NCBI RefSeq assembly: GCF_026151205.1
Contig: NC_087078.1
Coordinates: 2,727,675 to 2,791,674 of the forward strand
DNA length: 64,000 nt
Source: Bolinopsis microptera
Lineage: Eukaryota > Ctenophora > Tentaculata > Lobata > Bolinopsidae
Direction: 5' to 3'
In this document: positions 58,001 to 64,000 of the stretch, piece after piece
Numbering within the stretch: the first letter of the stretch is position 1
Layout of the letters: each line of letters begins with the position of its first letter
Position numbers and translations under genes: made by a program
The notes under the pieces: model-generated
What the model was told of the DNA's origin: nothing
Databases searched by the model: none
Seen by the model: the letters and a program-made list of their open reading frames with translations, nothing else

Positions 58001-61000
58001 TACTTCGTGTTTACCTGATGAGGGATAAGAATAAAATGCTGAATAAGTTTCTATAGCGAAATAGTCATGTGCTCAATATTCTCCTCTTCCAGAGTTATTA
58101 CATAACATCGGAGAGTACAGTCAGCCTTATAAAGTTGACAATATTGTATGTGATTAAAGAGTGGCTCAACTGGTCACATCTTAGGTTTAAGTAGAGAACC
58201 TAAACCTTAGTCACATCTAACTCTCGATACTTAGCTGAAATACTCATATGAATTACTCACCAAACCACGTGTGTCCCAGGAGAGTGCCTGGCTTATGGTG
58301 ACCCTCATTACCTGACATACGACGGACAGTTCTACGAGTTCCAGGGCGAGTGTGAGTACACACTCTCCGAGTCAGACAGATGGAGCGTGAGTTCAATTTA
58401 GTTATTTAGTTATTTAGTTATTTAGTTATTTAGTTAGAATTTAGTTATTTAGTTAGAATTTAGTTATTTAGTTAGAATTTAGTTATCTAGTTAGAATTTA
58501 GTTATTTAGTTACATTTGTAGAGCACAGCTCTCTAATATATTTAGTAATCTCAGTTCTCTGATATATCAAGTTATTTTAATTTTTGGCATTTTCGGTTGG
58601 CATACTCTATTACCTTATTACCAGGGTCGAATGTAAATCAAACTCGCTTGCCCCTCAGTTTTGTTAACTTGTAAAGACTCATGAACTATTACTAGTAACA
58701 TTAACTATTACTAACTTTAACGTCCTTTTTTAGGTAACTGTAGAGAACGTACCTTGTGGCAGCACTGGTGTAACTTGTGCCAAGTCTGTTATTGTCAACA
58801 TCGACGGTGACATTATCAAGCTCATGAAGGACGGACAAGTAGAGACCAACGGAAAGACGTTCAACTGGCCTGGAATCTTCAGAGGCAAAAATCACGATGA
58901 GGGTACGTAAAACTTTGTTAATTTTGTTTTTAGTTCTTGCCTATTTTAGCCAGATTGTTATTTATTATTACCTTACTATGTAGTTTGGTCTTTGACTTAG
59001 TCGCGTAAAACAACACATTTTCCAGATATCATGATCGATGAGATCGGTTTCTTCATTATGGTGGCGTCTCCAATCGGTCTCAGGGTTATGTGGAACGGAG
59101 CTACTCACGTCCATATCAAGGTTATTAACCACTTTCTCTTTCTTTTAATAGGACCCAATTTTACAAATTGTGAATATGAATTGGTTTAATAACTACATAG
59201 TCAGTTTATAAACAAGTCAGAATAATTGAGCGATGAAGTAAAATCAAAACTAACATCGGAATTCACAGATCCAACCACAATGGCAAGGACAAGTGCGAGG
59301 TCTTTGCGGTAATTTCAACGGAAAACCTGGCGACGATTACCAGACTCCATCTGGAATCACCGTGTCATCCCCCTACGCATTCGGTATGTAGCACAATGTA
59401 CAGTGTATTATATACATTTTATAACACATGTATAATGTATATTATACATCTGTTATGATATTTCATATTTATTGAATTTGATAAGTTAACATTCGCTTTA
59501 TTTCCATCAAATACATAGCCATCAAATGTGAATATCACAGCAATTATTAGATATTATTGATTCAAAAGCTGATTTAAAAAAATCTTGATTTACACTAATG
59601 TCAGGTAACTCGTGGAAGGAAAGGCAGGATTGTCCCGATGCTGTATACAACCCAGAGGGACCTTGTTCTGTCCATGAAGTAAGAGCCGACTACGCTAAGA
59701 CCATGTGCAGCATCCTTGCTGATGAGTCCATATTCGGAGCTTGTCACAGGTAAAGAGACATTTGGTTATTTTATTGCTTCTTAGATATCATGGGGATATC
59801 ATTGAAATTGTCGAAAAACTAAAGAAAGATACTAACAGTAACCTAAATCAATAATATTCGTCACCGTCACCACATAAATAAATATACAAATGTATAAATG
59901 TATAAATGTATGAATGTACAAATGTATAAATGTACCACCTTAGGTTTGTACCTTATGAAGAGTACCAGGCAGCCTGTGAGTACGATGTCTGTGGTTGTGA
60001 TATGGGTGGCGATTGTCTCTGTTATTGTGAAGCTATCTACGCTTACGTCAAGCTGTGTATGAACAACAATGTCGTCATCAACTGGAGAGTGAAGATGCCC
60101 GAATGCCGTAAGTGAAAATGTGTTCTTCAAAGCACGGTTACGTAGCATTAAGTCGAATGTTGACGGTAATGCTGTTTCATCTTTAAAGTTATTTCATTCT
60201 AAAACATTATAGTACCCAGTTACATCCCCATCTCAGTGCAAATTCCGTAAATGTGAGTAATGACGGGAACCTATTTCAGAGGTTATGTGCGAGTGGCCAA
60301 AGGAGTACATCCCCGCTGCACCCGCCTGTCACGACATCTGTGGAGAAAAGACTTGCAAAAACTACACAACCAACGAGGCTTTCGAGACTTGCGAGTGTCC
60401 TCCTGGCACAGTTCCTCCAGACTGTAAGGTCTTGGAGTGCTCTTGTAAGTATAAGTTGTTTGATTAAACAATTAATTAACTGCTTGTAAAATAATAAATA
60501 TTTATATGGTGTAAATAGGATTATTTTTAATGGAAAAAAATTCAACACTCAACAACCATTAAATCGATTACCTTCTGATGCACCGCGTCCTACCACATCT
60601 TTATACTTATCTGTTTGTTTCAGCGTCCACTTCGACAACAAGTCCAACAACTCCAACCCCAACCACTTCATACTCAACGAGTTCAACTGAGAGTTATTCA
60701 ACAAGCTCCACTGTGACCACGTCTTCTTCGTCTTCAACGTCGAGAATCACTACTACGCCGTCAACTTTCACACCAAGTAAATCAAATTCTTTGTTCTTGG
60801 TAGAGAGCCATTTTTCAAAGTACCAAATTGAACATTTTTTTCATGAACACATGCGACAAATATATTGAGTCCAATAGCAATAATATTAATTTGTCAACTC
60901 ATTTCAGCATCAGTGACGTCGACTTCCAGTCCGACAACATCAAGTTCATCATACTCGACGTCCTCGCCAAGTACAACACCAACAGAATCCTCTACATCTC

Positions 61001-64000
61001 ACACTTCCACAACATCAACCACCTCCACAAGCTCCACGTCAACAACATCAATGTCTTCAACCACTACACGAACTCCTACTCCATCGATTTCAACAACATC
61101 ATCATCAACCACAACACCCTCTAGCTCGTCCAGTACAACAACTCCATCAAGCTCCTCGAGTACGACATCATCTTCAACAACAACCCCATCAAGTTCTTCA
61201 AGTACAACATCATCATCAACAACAACCCCATCAAGCTCATCTAGCACAACATCATCTTCAACAACTACACCTTCAAGCTCCTCAAGTACAACATCATCAT
61301 CAACAACAACTCCATCAAGCTCCTCCAGCACAACAACACCTTCTAGCTCATCTAGCACTACATCATCATCAACAACAACACCATCAAGCTCCTCAAGTAC
61401 AACAACGCCATCAAGCTCATCTAGCACAACATCATCATCAACAACAACTCCATCAAGCTCATCAAGCACAACAACACCATCGAGTTCATCAAGCACAACA
61501 TCTTCATCTACAACAACCCCATCAAGCTCCTCTAGTACAACAACACCATCAAGCTCATCTAGCACAACATCATCATCAACAACTACACCTTCAAGCTCCT
61601 CAAGTACAACAACACCATCAAGTTCTTCAAGCACAACTTCGTCCTCTACAACTACACCTTCAAGCTCGTCTAGCACAACAACACCATCAAGCTCCTCCAG
61701 CACAACAACACCTTCTAGCTCATCTAGCACTACATCATCATCAACTACAACACCATCAAGCTCCTCAAGTACAACAACGCCATCAAGCTCATCTAGCACA
61801 ACATCATCATCAACAACTACACCTTCAAGCTCTTCAAGTACAACATCGTCCTCAACTACAACCCCATCAAGCTCCTCCAGCACAACATCATCATCAACAA
61901 CAACTCCATCAAGCTCATCAAGCACAACAACACCATCAAGTTCATCTAGTACAACTTCATCATCAACAACTACACCTTCAAGCTCCTCAAGTACAACATC
62001 ATCATCAACAACAACCCCATCAAGCTCCTCCAGTACAACAACACCATCAAGTTCATCTAGCACAACATCATCATCAACAACAACCCCATCAAGCTCGTCA
62101 AGTACAACATCATCATCAACAACAACACCATCAAGCTCGTCAAGCACTACTTCATCTTCAACAACAACACCATCAAGCTCATCTTCAACAACAACCCCAT
62201 CAAGCTCGTCAAGTACAACTTCATCTTCAACAACAACACCATCAAGCTCATCAAGTACAACTTCATCTTCAACAACAACCCCATCAAGCTCATCAAGTAC
62301 AACTTCATCTTCGACAACAACACCATCAAGCTCATCGAGCACTACTTCATCTTCAACAACAACACCATCAAGCTCATCGAGCACAACGACCCCGTCAAGC
62401 TCATCGAGTACAACATCGTCCTCAACCACAACCCCATCAAGTTCGTCAAGTACAACAACCCCATCAAGCTCATCAAGTACAACTTCGTCTTCTACAACTA
62501 CACCATCAAGCTCATCAAGCACAACAACCCCGTCAAGCTCATCGAGTACAACATCGTCCTCAACCACAACCCCATCGAGCTCATCGAGCACAACAACCCC
62601 ATCAAGCTCATCGAGTACAACTTCGTCTTCTACAACTACACCATCAAGCACAACATCATCATCAACAACAACACCATCAAGCTCCTCCAGCACAACAACA
62701 CCTTCTAGCTCATCTAGCACTACATCATCATCAACTACAACACCATCAAGCTCCTCCAGTACAACAACACCATCAAGCTCCTCAAGTACAACATCATCAT
62801 CAACAACAACTCCATCAAGCTCATCAAGCACAACAACCCCATCAAGTTCATCAAGCACAACAACACCATCAAGTTCTTCAAGCACAACTTCATCCTCTAC
62901 AACTACACCTTCAAGCTCGTCTAGCACAACAACACCTTCTAGCTCATCTAGCACTACATCATCATCAACTACAACACCATCAAGCTCCTCAAGTACAACA
63001 ACACCATCAAGCTCATCTAGCACAACATCATCATCAACAACTACACCTTCAAGCTCTTCAAGTACAACATCGTCCTCAACTACAACCCCATCAAGCTCCT
63101 CCAGCACAACATCATCATCAACAACAACTCCATCAAGCTCATCAAGCACAACAACACCATCAAGTTCATCTAGTACAACTTCATCATCAACAACTACACC
63201 TTCAAGCTCCTCAAGTACAACATCATCATCAACAACAACCCCATCAAGCTCCTCCAGTACAACAACACCATCAAGTTCATCTAGCACAACATCATCATCA
63301 ACAACAACCCCATCAAGCTCGTCAAGTACAACATCATCATCAACAACAACACCATCAAGCTCGTCAAGCACTACTTCATCTTCAACAACAACACCATCAA
63401 GCTCATCTTCAACAACAACCCCATCAAGCTCGTCAAGTACAACTTCATCTTCAACAACAACACCATCAAGCTCATCAAGTACAACTTCATCTTCAACAAC
63501 AACCCCATCAAGCTCATCAAGTACAACTTCATCTTCGACAACAACACCATCAAGCTCATCGAGCACTACTTCATCTTCAACAACAACACCATCAAGCTCA
63601 TCGAGCACAACGACCCCGTCAAGCTCATCGAGTACAACATCGTCCTCAACCACAACCCCATCAAGCTCATCAAGTACAACTTCGTCTTCTACAACTACAC
63701 CATCAAGCTCATCAAGCACAACAACCCCGTCAAGCTCATCGAGTACAACATCGTCCTCAACCACAACCCCATCGAGCTCATCGAGCACAACAACCCCATC
63801 AAGCTCATCAAGTACAACTTCGTCTTCTACAACTACACCATCAAGCTCATCGAGCACAACAACCCCATCAAGCTCATCTAGTACAACATCGTCCTCGACC
63901 ACAACTCCATCAAGCTCTTCAAGCACAACTTCATCGTCAACAACAACCCCATCAAGCTCTTCGAGTACCTCTTCATCTTCTATAACATCCACTCCTAATG
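49606..64000 (+). CDS. Second mucin-like gene (VWD-C8-TIL x3 then PTS), 3' end beyond the window
   Basis: Twenty-eight exons were assembled, 7,282 coding nt and at least 2,427 residues, all with GT/AG and consistent phase. The start is the ATG at 49606: it opens a signal peptide (MRNLCYLIATTQFLILHVVA) and the exon ends phase 2 at a GTGAGT donor, exactly the phase needed by the next exon and the same as exon 1 of the minus-strand paralogue. TTATTCAG just upstream may be an acceptor of a 5' untranslated intron. Order: signal peptide; CCxGW region to about 138; EGF-like 139-173; linker; VWD1-C8-TIL1 about 240-580; VWD2-C8-TIL2 about 600-935; two VWC-like exons to 1025; VWD3-C8-TIL3 1026-1345; PTS from 1346 to the window edge. 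Expected to be a secreted, polymerising, O-glycosylated mucin. Whether it shares the DNRLRE-like and cystine-knot end of its paralogue cannot be seen here. Confidence 0.9.
50877..51022 (+). repeat. 11-bp minisatellite (ACTACACTGTG)n in an intron
   Basis: About thirteen units of an 11-bp repeat containing TACACTGTG, in the intron before the third exon of the plus-strand mucin. The core resembles the 12-bp minisatellite in the intron before the EGF exon of the paralogue. Confidence 0.9.
52675..54144 (+). CDS. VWD1-C8-TIL1 exons (plus-strand mucin)
   Basis: Exons: 52675-52851, 53060-53282, 53424-53850, 53990-54144. The first starts with a VWC-like ECKDASWQCDAINCDAQC and then VWD1 (VVGNGHYNSFDKRAFTY, no GDPH). 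The third exon holds GLCGMCGDYNDDPGNDF and a full C8 domain (CVADFCDD, CNTLSAFFHECAAT) in one 427-nt exon, where the paralogue has separate exons. TIL1 is YSTCASACQLTC and [11 protein letters not shown]. Confidence 0.9.
54299..56695 (+). CDS. VWD2-C8-TIL2 exons (plus-strand mucin)
   Basis: Exons: 54299-54369, 54746-54881, 55004-55123, 55294-55433, 55651-55864, 56014-56326, 56553-56695. A short VWC-like linker (CSCEYGGQYYNAGD) leads into VWD2 (CYANGFGNMWTFDDTEYNF). The CGxC site is ALCGLCGTFNDRAADDF. C8 residues are CNVLKTSPHFTKC, CVQDMCHC and CMCEALANYARQC. TIL2 is CSAGQSYAACGNACIHTC and CVEGCSCPDG. VWD2 lacks GDPH. Confidence 0.9.
57097..60444 (+). CDS. VWC-like exons and VWD3-C8-TIL3 (plus-strand mucin)
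   Basis: Exons: 57097-57241, 57385-57510, 58280-58386, 58734-58902, 59026-59120, 59269-59383, 59605-59749, 59944-60107, 60280-60444. Two consecutive VWC-like exons (CNNCTCTNGVFVC; CNRCTCTSNGWKC) are followed by VWD3 with CLAYGDPHYLTYDGQFYEFQ, again with GDPH. The CGxC site is VRGLCGNFNGKPGDDY. C8: CEYDVCGCDMGGDCLCYC, almost the same spacing as the paralogue. TIL3: [19 protein letters not shown] and CECPPG. The intron between the second and third exons holds a short perfect hairpin. Confidence 0.9.
57674..57702 (+). other. Short perfect hairpin in a mucin intron
   Basis: AGCTCGCTACACG (57674-57686) and CGTGTAGCGAGCT (57690-57702) are 13-base perfect inverted repeats around a TTG loop. There is no following U-run and the context is an intron, so it is not a bacterial-type terminator. 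Confidence 0.6.
58396..58513 (+). repeat. Minisatellite of TTATTTAG / AATTTAG units in an intron
   Basis: Tandem AGTTATTT units (four to five) are followed by AGTTAGAATTTAGTTATTT units (about four). Located directly after the first VWD3 exon of the plus-strand mucin. Confidence 0.85.
60624..64000 (+). CDS. PTS exons of the plus-strand mucin, open at the window edge
   Basis: Exon 60624-60776 is a short Ser/Thr exon, then exon 60908 onwards stays open for 3,093 nt to the end. Repeat units are the same [14 protein letters not shown] and PSSSSSTTT as in the minus-strand gene. A direct duplication with an exact 1,224-bp spacing is visible: sequence at about 61710-62933 recurs from 62934. The last residues (SSSITSTPN) match the start of a spacer also found in the paralogue, so the exon probably continues with the same higher-order organisation. 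Confidence 0.93.

Noticed and set aside
60999-63992. 997-codon minus-strand open frame
   Set aside because: Antisense shadow of the plus-strand PTS exon, which is supported by upstream exons.

Overview
The window is a piece of an intron-rich, AT-rich animal (metazoan) nuclear genome. The evidence is spliced genes with GT/AG introns, von Willebrand D (VWD) mucin-type extracellular proteins, several non-LTR retrotransposons, terminal-inverted-repeat DNA elements and a TTAGGG-type repeat. I cannot place the species; an invertebrate is most likely. Exon models below were built by hand: every junction has GT/AG and a matching phase, and each reading frame stays open across all joined exons.

Layout. 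1-9700 is transposon territory. It holds a 5'-truncated LINE (937-2166), a 3.85 kb inverted-repeat element (2233-6086) containing a second, 1.53 kb inverted-repeat element (2634-4166) and a tRNA-derived SINE (about 5381-5645), a hAT-type MITE (7020-7308) and a second LINE (about 7717-9697). 10449-18385 (+) is a six-exon gene for a 265-residue protein that I do not recognise. Its last intron holds a 3.06 kb LINE insertion with intact 13-bp target duplications. 19668-45058 (-) is a 45-exon gene for a secreted gel-forming-mucin-like protein of about 3,656 residues. 45059-49605 is the shared 5' intergenic region, with an internal telomere-like array and E-boxes. 49606-64000 (+) is the first 28 exons of a second mucin gene, running off the window inside its Pro/Thr/Ser exon.

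The two mucin genes are head-to-head paralogues with the same domain order: signal peptide, Cys-rich N-terminus with a CCxGW motif, one EGF-like module, three VWD-C8-TIL assemblies with VWC-like linkers, then a giant Ser/Thr/Pro domain. Many intron phases agree between them. The minus-strand gene is complete. Between its mucin domain and its C-terminal cystine knot it carries two copies of a module I read as DNRLRE/TGF-beta-propeptide-like, which is unusual for a mucin. Both proteins should enter the secretory pathway, assemble through their VWD/C8/cystine-knot cysteines, and be heavily O-glycosylated on the Ser/Thr repeats.

The most unusual structures are: the nested inverted-repeat elements, with an 18-bp motif arranged in two inward-facing half-arrays; the DNRLRE-like pair beside the cystine knot; the near-identity of the Ser/Thr repeats of two otherwise diverged paralogues; the internal telomeric array between them; and intronic hairpins and foldback repeats.
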